From assembly GCF_029168945.1 (NCBI RefSeq), contig NC_083605.1, positions 5,773,280-5,837,279 of the forward strand: 64,000 bases of DNA, given 5' to 3'. Made by a program: the position numbers and the translations under genes. The notes beneath the pieces are model-generated. The model had not been told where the DNA came from and did not search any database. It worked only from the letters and a program-made list of their open reading frames with translations. This stretch comes from Cannabis sativa (Eukaryota > Streptophyta > Magnoliopsida > Rosales > Cannabaceae). Positions 1 through 11,884 of the stretch are shown here, one piece after another. Position 1 is the first letter of the stretch. Every line of letters begins with the position of its first letter.

Positions 1-1326
1 ATATAACACATCTTGTGTCCATTTGCCAAGCGACGAGCCGATGTGTTAGTGCAACAAATCGGACAACCTTCGTAATCTTTTGTGCTTAAGCCTGATAAAT
101 TACTATAAGCAGGGAAATCACTGACAGTCCACAACAACACAGCTTTCAGATTAAAGAATTCTTTTTTAAAACCATCATAGACCTGAACACCGTTCTCATA
201 CAATTCTATTAAATCGTCAATCAATGGTTCCAAATATACATCGATATTATGTCCAGGTTGTTGCGGGCCTGATATCATTAAAGAAAGCATGTTAAATTTC
301 CTCTTCATCACTAACCAGGGAGGAAGATTGTACATAACTAGGAAGACAGGCCATGAACTATGACGACTACTTAGAGATCTATGTGGATTTACTCCATCCG
401 CACACAGACCGAGACGAATGTGTCTTGGTTCAGATTTGAATTCAAGATTTATGTAGTTTACTTTTTTCCAAGCTTGGGAATCTACAGGATGTCTGAGTTT
501 TCCATCTTTCACTCTCTTGGTCTCATGCTAAATCAAATTTTCAGAATGTTCTGCACTACGATATAATCGTTTTAGTCGCGGAATCAAAGGCATGTACCAC
601 ATCACTTTTTGGGGGATAAGTTTCCTATTTTCCTTACTCTTGTTTACTTTATGGCGGGATAAACCGCAAGTCGGGCAATAATTCATGTCTGCATATTCCT
701 TACGATATAAAATGCAATCGTTCGGACATGCATGAATTTTTTCATACTTCAATCCTATAGAATTTAACGTTTTTTTCACTTCATAAGTAGATTCCGGGAA
801 GCAGTTGGAAAATGGTAAGATATCTTTAAAAGCAGCTAAAAATTGAGTAAAACATTTATCGCTCACTCCATTTTCTGCTTTTATGTTGTAAAACTTTACC
901 ATTGTTGGTAATCTTAGTTTTTTACAACCATCGAACAGGGGTTTATCAGCATCACTAAGAAAATTATCGAATTTCTCAGGATCATTAAGAAATTCCTCCT
1001 GTGCTTCGTTAAGCAAAGTCCAATGGATAATCATCGAAATCATTAACCTCGATATCATCTACCCCCCGCTTTCCTAATGGATATGGATCATTAGGTAAAT
1101 GTTCGCCATGGTAATACCAATTAGTATAACTTCTATTGAAACCTCGTAAATACACATGGTCCTTAATCATTGTAATATTCCCTTTAGATACATTACAACA
1201 ATCTACACACGGACAATGAATACGATCGTGATTTTTAGAATTCTTTAAGGCAAACTCTAAAAATGCATCGAACCCTACTTGAAATCGCAGTGTGTCTCTC
1301 TCCTCACGCATCCATGATTTATCCAT
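1..1326 (-). pseudogene. CACTA transposase (TNP2-like), N-terminal part, broken
   Basis: The minus strand from the ATG at 1326 encodes a transposase-associated domain (MDKSWMREER, then CPCVDCCN and a GFNRSYTNWYYHGE motif). It continues into the region upstream of Transposase_21 (KIHACPNDCILYRKEY, CPTCGLSR), then Transposase_21 itself with LGLCADGVNPH and the start of a CPIC motif at the window edge. A frameshift near 1010-1030 separates the first two blocks. A TAG at 528-530 replaces the tryptophan of the family's NLxWH motif, a G-to-A change. The product would cut and join CACTA ends in the nucleus. The gene resembles the copy at 29059-32479 block for block but is clearly more decayed. Confidence 0.87.
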
Positions 1327-1384
1327 AACAAAAATCCTATCCAAAAAAATTCAGTATTTAGTAACTAATTATAGCTAGTTACTA

Positions 1385-1806
1385 TTACACAATGTAACTA
1401 ACTAAGTTTCTCACAATTTATTCATATTAATTTATAAATTACTCAAATTCTCGTTTTAGATTAGTTCATATTATTATTAGGTTGTTTTGTTGATTAGAAT
1501 GTTGGTAAAATGTTAAATATTTTTAATAAAAAAAGTTGAGGGGAAAAGTTTTTGGTAAAGCAATAAGGGGTATTAACTAATATTTTCCCCTTTTAATTAA
1601 CTTTTGCTCTTTATTTTCTTTGAAAAATAAAAATCCACATTGAACCTCTCAAATGAAAGAAAAAAAAAATAAAAAAAGAAAGATTTTATATGTTTATTTT
1701 GTTAATGTATTTTGTAACTAATTATACTAATTACACAATGTAACTAACTAAGTTTCTCACAATTTATTCATATTAATTTATAAATTACTCAAATTCTCGT
1801 TTTAGT
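1385..1806. repeat. 76-bp direct duplication in the CACTA-1 leader
   Basis: A stretch of about 76 bp starting TTACACAATGTAACTAACTA occurs at 1385-1460 and again, almost unchanged, at 1731-1806. Both copies are followed by a GATTAGAATGTTGGTAAAAT block. The intervening 270 bp is AT-rich with no coding signal. It looks like a local duplication inside the leader intron of this element. Confidence 0.75.
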
Positions 1807-1944
1807 TGATTAGAATGTTGGTAAAATTGAAAAGTTCACATAAATGTGTATATAATTATTTTTTATGTGACCTAACTTCTTATCACTATATTATAATTAA
1901 CTAGTTATTTGTGTTATGTAAATATTATGAATGGTTTTAGTAAG

Positions 1945-2192
1945 ATTTATCCTAATTCTACCGAAATTTCGGCAGCATAACGGCTGTAATTGGACGTTCC
2001 CAAAAATTTTACAAGTGCCTAAAATAACAAACAAAACAGATAAACAATACAAAATTTATCCACCCATCCGACCGCAGTACATGTATTCGCAGAACCTACT
2101 TCACTACGGATGAATATTTAAGATATTCAAACTCAACTAACATGCATTGATAATTTATTATATCATAAGAAAAAGTTAGTTAAAGTATATAC
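1945..2192 (-). promoter_or_regulatory. Conserved CACTA leader-intron module (CACTA-1 copy)
   Basis: Read on the minus strand, a GGTATATAC donor-like site at 2192 is followed by GAGTTTGAATATCTTAAATA, a GTGAAGTAGGTTCTG block, a CATCCGAC/GGGTGG block, and finally GGGAACGTCCAATTACAG with the palindrome CGAAATTTCG near 1960-1970. The same blocks in the same order occur at 18609-18960 and 28678-28925. In all three elements the module lies on the 5' side of the transposase start. Function is unknown; an intronic enhancer or splicing element is the inference. Confidence 0.7.
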
Positions 2193-3019
2193 CTATAATT
2201 GCAAGCTCAAATACGCTACACACAAAATTATGCCGAACCTACAATATAAAGAAATACAACGATATTGCAAAATTAATTATTTCATTACTTACAACTAGTT
2301 ATTAAAATTAGTAACAAGTTAATTAGTTACTAAATTATACATACATATATATATAATCAATTATATCTCACACTATTATCTCAAAAAAAAAAAATTATAT
2401 CCCACACTAATTCAATTTTAAAATTTTATTTCTAAACTATACATACACACTAATATATACACACAATATATACACACATTTTATACACACATATTCAATA
2501 AAATATAAAAATACATATATATACTATATATTGAGGTTTAAATTTTTACCTAATAATCGCAATCCGACGAGCAATTCCGTCAAAACTCCGGGCACTATAC
2601 ACATACAACACAACATTAATATTACTAATAAAATTAAAAAATCAAAAAAATAATTTACAAAAACCAAAAATAAAACAATGTACGTTATAAAAATGAATTG
2701 AAACTACATTTATACCTTAAAGGAGGATGAGATACAATATTTTCTCAACAAAAAATGGTGGCCGGAGTTATACCCACTATTTTTGTATAGGTTCGGATGA
2801 CAGTTATATAGGGAAAAAAATTAAAACTTTTTGGGTGTATAGAATTAAGTATCGAAAATAGAAGATTTTGCAACAAAAATGGGCTCAAATGGTTGAGAAA
2901 TGGGGGAGAAAAGGGCTGGCGGAGAGGTGGTTGGCGAGGGTTTTCTCTTCTCTCTGGTGGTGGCTGTGCTCTCTGGTTTGGTTCGCGTGAGGAGAATGAG
3001 GAAGACGGCATAGGGTTTG
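2193..3019 (-). other. CACTA-1 distal leader, no gene
   Basis: About 830 bp between the leader module and the Ty3 insertion. It is AT-rich up to about 2740, with a run of TATA-type dinucleotides at 2340-2530. From 2745 to 3010 it becomes more GC-rich and pyrimidine-rich on the minus strand, as expected of a first exon or untranslated leader. No protein homology was recognised. The last five bases, GTTTG at 3015-3019, are the left copy of the Ty3 target duplication. Confidence 0.6.
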
Positions 3020-5274
3020 TGTAAAGCCCGCTTAGTTAATTTGGAAATTAGCAGTTATTTATGTTAATCAGGAAATTATTTATAGATATTTAAATAATTT
3101 ATTATTGATATTTATGGAATTCAGATATGCATAATTATGTCATCAGCAGTTTTTATATTTCGCATTTCCGGTGTCCGGTATTTTGGAACTCGGCGTTTGG
3201 CTCAGTAGAAATCACAACTTAGTATGTTAGTATTTTGGGGACGGGTTTTAGACATTGGGAATGTCGGGAATGGCCGGGAATTTAGAATGTCCCAAAAATA
3301 CCCCTTTAGTATGATTTTTGTGATTTTATGGTGGAGGGGCAAAATGGTCTTTTTGCCCCATTAGTGTTTTGTCTTATATGAGTTTATTAAATGAAATAAA
3401 TGTTTATTTATTTAATTGCTTTTGGCTGAAATGGGTTTAATAAAATGGCATTATTCTTCATTTCTTTCTTTTTTCCAACACTTAGTCATTTTGAAAAGAA
3501 AATTCCAAAAATAGAAAAAACTCTCTCTCTCTCTCTTTTCCTCTCTTTTCGGCTGAGCTTGGGGGTTCAAAGCTGGGATTTTTGGTTGTGAATTCAAGTC
3601 ATTTTAGCAAGATCAAAGTGAATTTTCTTTAAGGTAATTCTTGGCTTTAATCTCTTACTTGTTTTTCTTGAAAAAAATGATGAAAATGGATGAAAATGCA
3701 TGTAGTTTTGGATGTTGTTGGCTGCTGTGTTTTGTGATTATTTTGTGTGATTCAAGCATGTTAAATTGATAGGAATTAAGCTATGTTGAAGCATGTAGGT
3801 TAGATTGTTAAGCTTTTAGTTTTTATGTGAAAAAGTATGAATTTTGGAAGGAAAATGTTGTGATTATTTTCTGTGTTGTTGCTGTTGTTCTTGTTAGTTT
3901 GCAGAGGTGATATTATGCTTAGTTATGTTGAATTAAGTTGGTTTGCATGCTTGTTTAGGTGGTTTGCTCAAGCTTGAGTTTGGAACTCAAAGCTTGAGCT
4001 CCAATGGCAAATTTTGTATTTGTGGTTTCTGGGTAGGTTTGTTGCCTTGGATTTGTTCTTTAGGGTATTTAGAACAGGTCTGGAAAGTTTGGGACCAATT
4101 GGGTTTGAATTGGTCAAGTTAGGAGATTTTTAGTTGGTCGCTCGCGAGGAACCGGAATTCCGGTTGAGCATCCGGAATTCCGGATGGGGGTTCAGAATTT
4201 CCCAGAACCGGAATTCCGGTTGGGCAACCGGTCTGCCGGTTGGGGGATTTTTCAGAACCCTAGTTTTCCTCGTTTTTGGGTTTTTAGGGGTATTGCCATG
4301 CTTTTTTATCGATAGGGAAACTTTTAGTTTCAAGTTTTAGTCCCCGGGAGGTGATTTAGCGTGTCACTTATAGCGTTGTGATTTTTATGGTTTAGGAGCC
4401 AGTAATCCGCCGTTCAGCTTCGGTCAGGTTGACCGGCACACCTGAAATCGGAATCCAGGTAAGATTAGTATAACAGTATGCATATGTAGATTACATGTTT
4501 AGCGTGCATGTAGGAAGCCTGCTAGATTACATTAGATATGTATTTAGGCTTCGAACCATCCAACCCTGTCACGTCGGTACAGGCTGGAGTATGACCAAGA
4601 ATGAGTATGACCGGTTCGACCGATCAGGCTGACACTTGGTTGGTGGTTCAGTGCTATTGACCTATCCCGTCGGTACAGGCTGGAGTATGACCAGCAGCCG
4701 GAGTATGACCGGTTCGACCGATCAGGAGGATACTTGTCAATAGTACCGTCCCCTGAACGTTCAAAACTCAGTACCATGTTGGACATGGCAGTAGTGCTCA
4801 GTACCATGTTGGACATGGCAGTAGCGGGACTCAGTATCGTGTTGGACACGGCGGATCGGTTTTATGTATGATATTATTATGCTTTTCTTACTGAGTCTGT
4901 CGACTCACAGTTTACGTTCATGTGTAGGTAAAGGCAAGGCTGTAGCTGATGGACCGTGACCGAGCATATGAGATTGTACATGTCGGGGCGGTTAGGCCTG
5001 GAGCGTACGATCCTCGGGACAGCAGGGCTGAGATTTTTTTTGTAACTGTCGTTAGACGACTTTATTTTGATGTAAAAAGTTGAACAGTAAAAACGTTTGT
5101 AAATATTTTTATAAATCGGGATCCCGAGACTTTTTGCAAAATGGTTTATAAGTTTAATGAAAAAGCAAAAATTTAATTAATCACGTTTTTCCATAAACCT
5201 CGTTGATTAGCAACGAGCTGCACAGTACGTTTAAAAAAATCACGTAATACGCCTAAGATAGTTAGGGTGTTACA
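3020..5274 (+). repeat. Left LTR of the Ty3 element
   Basis: Starts TGTAAAGCCCGCTTAG and ends GTTAGGGTGTTACA. It contains a CT-rich tract near 3519-3545 and three copies of the 12-bp palindrome CCGGAATTCCGG at 4152-4163, 4172-4183 and 4208-4219. Repeated ACCATGTTGGACATGGCAGT units lie at 4772-4850. It matches the right LTR closely except for a block of clustered differences at roughly 4395-4960. Short open frames in it are not conserved and are not called as genes. Confidence 0.95.
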
Positions 5275-5277
5275 ATT

Positions 5278-5291
5278 TGGTATCAGAGCCG
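5278..5291 (+). other. Primer binding site of the Ty3 element
   Basis: TGGTATCAGAGCCG begins three bases after the left LTR. It is complementary to the 3' end of initiator methionine tRNA, the usual primer for plant Ty3 and copia elements. Confidence 0.92.
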
Positions 5292-5556
5292 CCAGGTTGT
5301 CTTCCGAAGATCGTCACGACATGTACAATCATCATCAGCAGTTAGCTCGGTTCACGGTTCAGTAAGCCTTTATTGCTTTAGTAGTTTATTTTATTCAGTT
5401 ATGAAAAAGAAAAGCCTGTTAGGAAGCATGTTAGTAGCCTGATAGTAGAATAGGCGCATGTTTCATTTCTAATTTCCAAATTAAGCGGCATTAGTAAGCT
5501 CGCCTTGAATACGACCTGATATGCCAACTCTTGGTTTCGCAGGCGGTTCTAACTAG

Positions 5557-6840
5557 ATGGACGCCAGGCGGACTACCAGGAGTCGGGGCAACTCCGTGGG
5601 GTCGAATCAGGGAGAGGGAGCTCGGTTTCCCCCACCTGCTAGGGGCCGAGGTAGAGGTCCCCGAGGCAGGGCTCGTGGTCGGGGTGTTGAGAACCCGCCA
5701 CAGGCTGCCCAGGCTCCCCCAGCCGATCAGGGAGCCCCGAACTGGGAGTTGCGGTTTGCGGAGATGCAAGCCCGGATCGAAGAACAAGACCTCGAGATTC
5801 AGAGGTTGAGACAGCAGGGTGCTCCTGCAGTTCCAGTGCCAGTAGTTCCAGTGGCACCTGCCCCTGCTGCCCAGGCCGAGATAGTGGTGGCGGCCCATAG
5901 ATTGGAACCGTTGTATGAGCGGTTCCGGAAGCAAGCACCTCCGGTATTCTTGGGAGGTCCGGATGTATCGAAAGCCGAGCAGTGGCTTACGGTGATCACC
6001 AGAATTCTGAACTTTATGGGTGTCACCGGTAACGACAGAGTGGTGTGCGCCACATTCCAGTTCCAGGAGGATGCCCTGGTATGGTGGGACATGGTGTCTC
6101 AGATTCACGATGTCACCACCATGACCTGGGAAAGGTTCCAGGAACTCTTCAACGCGAAGTACTATAATGAGGCGGTCAGAAGCGCCAAGAGGAAAGAGTT
6201 CGTTCACCTGACCCAGCGGGAGAACATGAGTGTCACTGAGTATACTACTCAGTTTGACCGGTTGGCGAGGTTAGCCTCGGGAATTGTGCCGACCGACTTC
6301 GGCGGGGAAGGAGAAGTATCCGGACGGGTTGAGTCCCAAGATCGAGCATGACCCGATGATTACCATCGACGACGCACCACCTACGCTCAGATGGTGGAGA
6401 AGGCACTGCGAGCTGAGGGCGCAGTGGGGTGTATGTCGAATCGGCCCAAGTACTCGGTTAGTGGCGGAGCTCCTACCCCTCCGCATCGAGGCTTCGGCGG
6501 GGAAGTAGTGGTTCGGCCATTGATCAGAGGAAGAGGGCACCCACTGCTTCCGGCGGCTCGAGTCAGAACAAGAGGTTCCGGGGGAACCAGAACAGAGGGA
6601 GTCGTCCTGGTGGTAATGAGACCCGATTCTCCTATCCCGAGTGCCCTAGCTGCAAGAGGCACCATCGGGGCGAGTGCAAGGGGCAGGGATGCTTCCATTG
6701 TGGCATGCCCGGGCACTTCAAGAGGGAATGTCCCCGGCTCCGCCGGAGGCACCGAGAGCTCCGGCGGTACCCACTCCGCCGGGGTATTCGCGATCACGCA
6801 GCCGATGCGGATGCCGCCCATCGGTTGTTACAGTCGGCTT
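5557..6840 (+). pseudogene. Ty3 gag, frameshifted
   Basis: From the ATG at 5557 an open stretch of about 250 codons covers an Arg/Gly-rich N terminus and the capsid-like gag domain (PPVFLGGPDVSKAEQWL, then WWDMV and REFVHLTQREN-type sequence). The frame is lost near 6300, continues in the +1 register through GKEKYPDGLSPKIEHD, returns to the first frame near 6375 (TYAQMVEKALRAEGAV), and reaches the zinc knuckles in the third register. The knuckle [14 protein letters not shown] (CX2CX4HX4C) lies near 6690-6731. Several small indels therefore break gag, so this copy could not make its own capsid. Confidence 0.88.
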
Positions 6841-6849
6841 TTTATTAAC

Positions 6850-9637
6850 AACTCGCTTTATTCGATCTTTGTTTGATTCTGGGGCTACACGTTCTTATGT
6901 GGCGGCCAGAGTCTTTAGTAAGTTGGGTAGACCCTTTGATAGATATGAATCAGGGTTTGGAACCCTGTTACCTGGCGGAGAATTGGTTATCTCCAATAGG
7001 TGGATTAGATCTATGCCGATCAGGATAGACGGTAGAGAGTTAAGCGCTGATCTGATAGAGATGAGCTTAGTCGAATTTGATATTATTTTAGGAATGGATT
7101 TCCTATCTAAATATTCGGCGAGCATTGACTGTAAGAGGAAGATGGTGGTCTTCCAACCGGAAAGTGAAGAACCGTTCGTGTTTGTGGGTTCGGTTCAGGG
7201 ATCTCGGATCCCGGTGATCTCGGCTATGTCAGCGAGAGAATTATTGCACGGTGGGTGCTTAGGGTTTCTGGCCGTGGTGGTGGACACCACTCGGCCAGAC
7301 ACCATTCGGCCAGAGGAGCATGAGTTACATCTTCAGATGGTACTGCAACGACTTCGAGAACATAGACTCTACGCCAAGTTCAAGAAATGTGAGTTCTGGT
7401 TGTCTCAGGTGTCCTTTCTAGGGCACATTGTGGGCAAGGACGGGATCAAGGTGGATCCCGGGAAGATCGAATCCGTCAGGGATTGGCCGAGACCGAAGAC
7501 AGTGACAGAGATCAGAAGCTTTTTGGGATTAGCTGGGTACTACCGCAGGTTCGTGGAGGGGTTCTCCAAAATTTCAATGCCCCTAACCGAACTTACAAAG
7601 AAGAATCAGCGATTTATCTGGTCAGATAAATGCGAAGCTAGTTTTCAGGAGCTGAAACAGAGATTGATTACTGCTCCGGTACTAGCTTTGCCTTCGGACG
7701 AGGAGAAGTTCGTGGTCTATTGTGACGCATCCAAACAGGGTTTGGGGTGCGTATTGATGCAAGCCGACCGGGTTATCGCTTATGCCTCCCGTCAGTTAAA
7801 GGATTATGAACAGCGATACCCGACTCACGATTTAGAATTGGCCGCAGTGGTTTTTGCACTGAAGATTTGGCGGCATTACTTGTATGGGGAGAAGTGTGAA
7901 ATCTATACCGACCATAAAAGTCTCAAGTATTTCTTTACTCAGAAAGATTTGAACATGAGACAAAGGCGTTGGTTGGAATTAGTGAAGGATTATGATTGTG
8001 AGATCCTTTACCATCCCGGGAAAGCCAATGTAGTGGCCGATGCCCTGAGCAGAAAGGGTCCCGGGCAAGTGGCTAGCATGGTTCAGATCTCACCTCAGCT
8101 AGCAGAGGATATGGTTAGATCCAGCATTGAGTTTGTGGTAGGTCAGCTTCACAACTTAACGCTGCAATCTGATCTGTTAGAAAGAATAAAGGTTGCTCAG
8201 ACGACAGATCCGGAGTTAGTGAAGATCCGAGATGAGGTATTGGCTGGTCAAGCCAAAGACTTTTCAGTGTCAGACAGTGGGATGCTGTTGTATAAAGCCA
8301 GGGTTTGTGTCCCGAACAGTGTGGACTTGAGAAACGAGATCTTTGAGGAGGCTCATTCTACTCCATATTCTCTGCATCCCGGCACCACCAAGATGTACCA
8401 AGACTTGAAACCGTACTTCTGGTGGAACGGTATGAAGAAGAATTTGGTAGAATTCGTATCGAGATGCCTCACGTGTCAGCAGATCAAGGCTGAACATCAG
8501 AGACCAGCAGGGTTGTTGCAGCCTCTAACCCTACCAGAATGGAAATGGGAGGATATTACGATGGATTTTGTGGTCGGGTTACCTAGGACCACGGGTTTGC
8601 ATGATTCCATCTGGGTAGTGGTGGACCGATTTACGAAATCTGCTCATTTTCTGCCGGTCAGAACAACATTTTCTGTGGATCAGTTGGCAGAACTGTACGT
8701 CAGGGAAATAGTGAGACTTCACGGGGTACCGAAGTCTATAGTTTCGGATAGGGATCCGAAATTCACCTCAAAATTTTGGCAAAGTTTGCAACGGGCAATG
8801 GGTACAAAGCTAAAATTCAGTACAGCATTTCATCCTCAGACAGATGGTCAGTCCGAAAGGACAATTCAGATATTGGAGGATATGTTGAGAGCCTGTGTTA
8901 TGGACTTTGAGGGTTCATGGAGTAAATATCTACCGTTAATAGAATTTTCATACAACAACAGTTACCAGAGTACGATAGGGATGGCACCCTACGAACTGTT
9001 GTACGGTAGGAAATGTAGATCCCCTATCCACTGGGATGAGACAGGGGAGAGGAAATACCTAGGTCCAGAGTCAGTTCAGCGGACCAATGAGGCAATAGAG
9101 AAGATTAAAGCTAGAATGCTTGCCTCACAGAGCAGACAGAAGAGTTACGCAGATCCGAAACGTAGAGATATTGAGTTCCGAGTAGGGGACCATGTGTTTT
9201 TGCGAGTGTCTCCGATGAAGGGGATTAAACGTTTCGGGAAAAGAGGCAAGTTATGCCCTAGATTTACAGGACCTTTCGAGATTCTCGAGAAGATAGGTCA
9301 AGTGGCATATCGGTTAGCATTGCCTCCAGCTTTATCAGCAGTGCACAACGTATTTCATGTCTCAATGTTGAGAAAATACGTTTCAGACCCCTCTCATATA
9401 CTCAGTTATGAGGGCCTTCAGCTTCAGTCAGATATGTCTTATGAGGAACAGCCAGTGCAGATCCTGGATAGAAAGGATAAAGTCCTTCGGAATAAGACTA
9501 TAGCGTTGGTCAAGGTTCTCTGGAGAAACAGTAAGGTGGAAGAAGCCACCTGGGAGCTTGAATCAGATATGCGAGCTCAATTTCCAGAGTTATTCAGGTT
9601 AGATTTCGGGGACGAAATCCTTTTAAGGGGGGGATAG
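6850..9637 (+). pseudogene. Ty3 pol, open frame lacking most of the reverse transcriptase
   Basis: A frame of over 900 codons runs without a stop to the end of pol. Domains in order: aspartic protease ([11 protein letters not shown], near 6868-6903), C-terminal reverse transcriptase ([17 protein letters not shown], about 7384-7440), RNase H ([14 protein letters not shown], about 7717-7760), HHCC zinc domain, integrase core ([35 protein letters not shown]), and a chromodomain-like end ([16 protein letters not shown]). Between protease and thumb the fingers and palm, including the catalytic aspartate pair, are missing. The junction lies near 7285-7320, where a near-perfect 15-bp repeat ending TTCGGCCAGA sits. 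The deletion kept the frame. Confidence 0.93.
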
Positions 9638-9638
9638 T
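9625..9638 (+). other. Polypurine tract of the Ty3 element
   Basis: AAGGGGGGGA lies directly before the right LTR, the expected place for the plus-strand primer of reverse transcription. Confidence 0.85.
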
Positions 9639-11884
9639 TGTAAAGCCCGCTTAGTTAATTTGGAAATTAGCAGTTATTTATGTTAATCAGGAAATTATTT
9701 ATAGATATTTAAATAATTTATTATTGATATTTATGGAATTCAGATATGCATAATTATGTCATCAGCAGTTTTTATATTTCGCATTTCCGGTGTCCGGTAT
9801 TTTGGAACTCGGCGTTTGGCTCAGTAGAAATCACAACTTAGTATGTTAGTATTTTGGGGACGGGTTTTAGACATTGGGAATGTCGGGAATGGCCGGGAAT
9901 TTAGAATGTCCCAAAAATACCCCTTTAGTATGATTTTTGTGATTTTATGGTGGAGGGGCAAAATGGTCTTTTTGCCCCATTAGTGTTTTGTCTTATATGA
10001 GTTTATTAAATGAAATAAATGTTTATTTATTTAATTGCTTTTGGCTGAAATGGGTTTAATAAAATGGCATTATTCTTCATTTCTTTCTTTTTTCCAACAC
10101 TTAGTCATTTTGAAAAGAAAATTCCAAAAATAGAAAAAACTCTCTCTCTCTCTCTTTTCCTCTCTTTTCGGCTGAGCTTGGGGGTTCAAAGCTGGGATTT
10201 TTGGTTGTGAATTTAAGTCATTTTAGCAAGATCAAAGTGAATTTTCTTTAAGGTAATTCTTGGCTTTAATCTCTTGTTTTTCATGAAAAAAATGATGAAA
10301 ATGGATGAAAATGCATGTAGTTTTGGATGTTGTTGGCTGCTGTGTTTTGTGATTATTTTGTGTGATTCAAGCATGTTAAATTGATAGGAATTAAGCTATG
10401 TTGAAGCATGTAGGTTAGATTGTTAAGCTTTTAGTTTTTATGTGAAAAAGTATGAATTTTGGAAGGAAAATGTTGTGATTATTTTCTGTGTTGTTGCTGT
10501 TGTTCTTGTTAGTTTGCAGAGGTGATATTATGCTTAGTTATGTTGAATTAAGTTGGTTTGCATGCTTGTTTAGGTGGTTTGCTCAAGCTTGAGTTTGGAA
10601 CTCAAAGCTTGAGCTCCAATGGCAAATTTTGTATTTGTGGTTTCTGGGTAGGTTTGTTGCCTTGGATTTGTTCTTTAGGGTATTTAGAACAGGTCTGGAA
10701 AGTTTGGGACCAATTGGGTTTGAATTGGTCAAGTTAGGAGATTTTTAGTTGGCTGCCTGCGAGGAACCGGAATTCCGGTTGAGCATCCGGAATTCCGGAT
10801 GGGGGTTCAGAATTTCCCAACCGGAATTCGGTTGGGCAACCGATCTGCCGGTTGGGGGATTTTTCAGAACCCTAGTTTTCCTCGTTTTTGGGTTTTTAGG
10901 GGTATTGCCATGCTTTTTTATCGATAGGGAAACTTTTAGTTTCAAGTTTTAGTCCCCGGGAGGTGATTTAGCGTGTCACTTATAGCGTTGTGATTTTTAT
11001 GGTTTAGGAGCCGATGTCCGCCGTTCGGCTTCGGATTCCGGTCGGGTTGACGCACACCTGAAATCGGAATCCAGGTAAGATTAGTATAACAGTATGCATA
11101 TGTAGATTACATGTTTAGCGTGCATGTAGGAAGCCTGCTAGATTACATTAGATATGTATTTAGGCTTCGAACCATCCAACCCTGTCACGTCGGTACAGGC
11201 TGGAGTATGACCAAGAATGAGTATGACCAGGCTCGACCGATCAGCCGACACTTGGTTGGTGGTTCTCTATTGACCTATCCCGTCGGTACAGCCGGAGTAT
11301 GACCGGCCGGCGGAGTATGACCGGTTCGACCGATCAGAGGATACTTGTCAATAGTACCGTCCCCTGAACGTTCCAAACTCAGTACCATGTTGGACATGGC
11401 AAGAGTGCTCGGCACCATGTTGGACATGGCGATGGCGGGACTCGGCATCGTGTTGGACACGGCGATCGGTTTTATGTATGATATTATTATGCTTTTCTTA
11501 CCGAGTCCGTCGACTCACGGCTTACGTTCATGTGTAGGTAAAGGCAAGGTCAGAATCGATGGACCGTGACCGAGCATATGAGATTGTACATGTCGGGGCG
11601 GTTAGGCCTGGAGCGTACGATCCTCGGGACAGCAGGGCTGAGATTTTTTTTGTAACTGTCGTTAGACGACTTTATTTTGATGTAAAAAGTTGAACAGTAA
11701 AAACGTTTGTAAATATTTTTATAAATTGGGATCCCGAGACTTTTTACAAAATGGTTTATAAGTTTAATGAAAAAGCAAAAATTTAATTAATCACGTTTTT
11801 CCATAAACCTCGTTGATTAGCAACGAGCTGCACAGTACGTTTAAAAAAATCACGTAATACGCCTAAGATAGTTAGGGTGTTACA
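9639..11884 (+). repeat. Right LTR of the Ty3 element
   Basis: Same ends as the left LTR and about the same length. Most of it differs from its partner by scattered single changes, but 11010-11560 carries many differences, often AGT in the left copy against GGC in the right. The third CCGGAATTCCGG palindrome is broken here near 10819. It is followed by GTTTG, the right target duplication. Confidence 0.95.

Larger units (their letters stand above)
3020..11884 (+). mobile_element. Ty3/gypsy chromovirus (Tekay/Del-like) LTR retrotransposon
   Basis: Two long terminal repeats (3020-5274 and 9639-11884), both TG...CA, flank gag-pol in Ty3 order (protease, reverse transcriptase, RNase H, integrase, chromodomain-like tail). 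The target duplication GTTTG is perfect (3015-3019 and 11885-11889). An initiator-Met primer site follows the left LTR and a purine tract precedes the right one. The element is structurally complete at both ends, but gag is frameshifted and most of the reverse transcriptase is deleted. LTR length and chromodomain-like C terminus suggest the Tekay lineage; a tree would be needed to be sure. Confidence 0.95.

Noticed and set aside
4130..4340. Overlapping frames on both strands in the Ty3 LTR, repeated at 10745-10952.
   Set aside because: They follow the CCGGAATTCCGG palindromes, differ between the two LTRs, and match no known protein.
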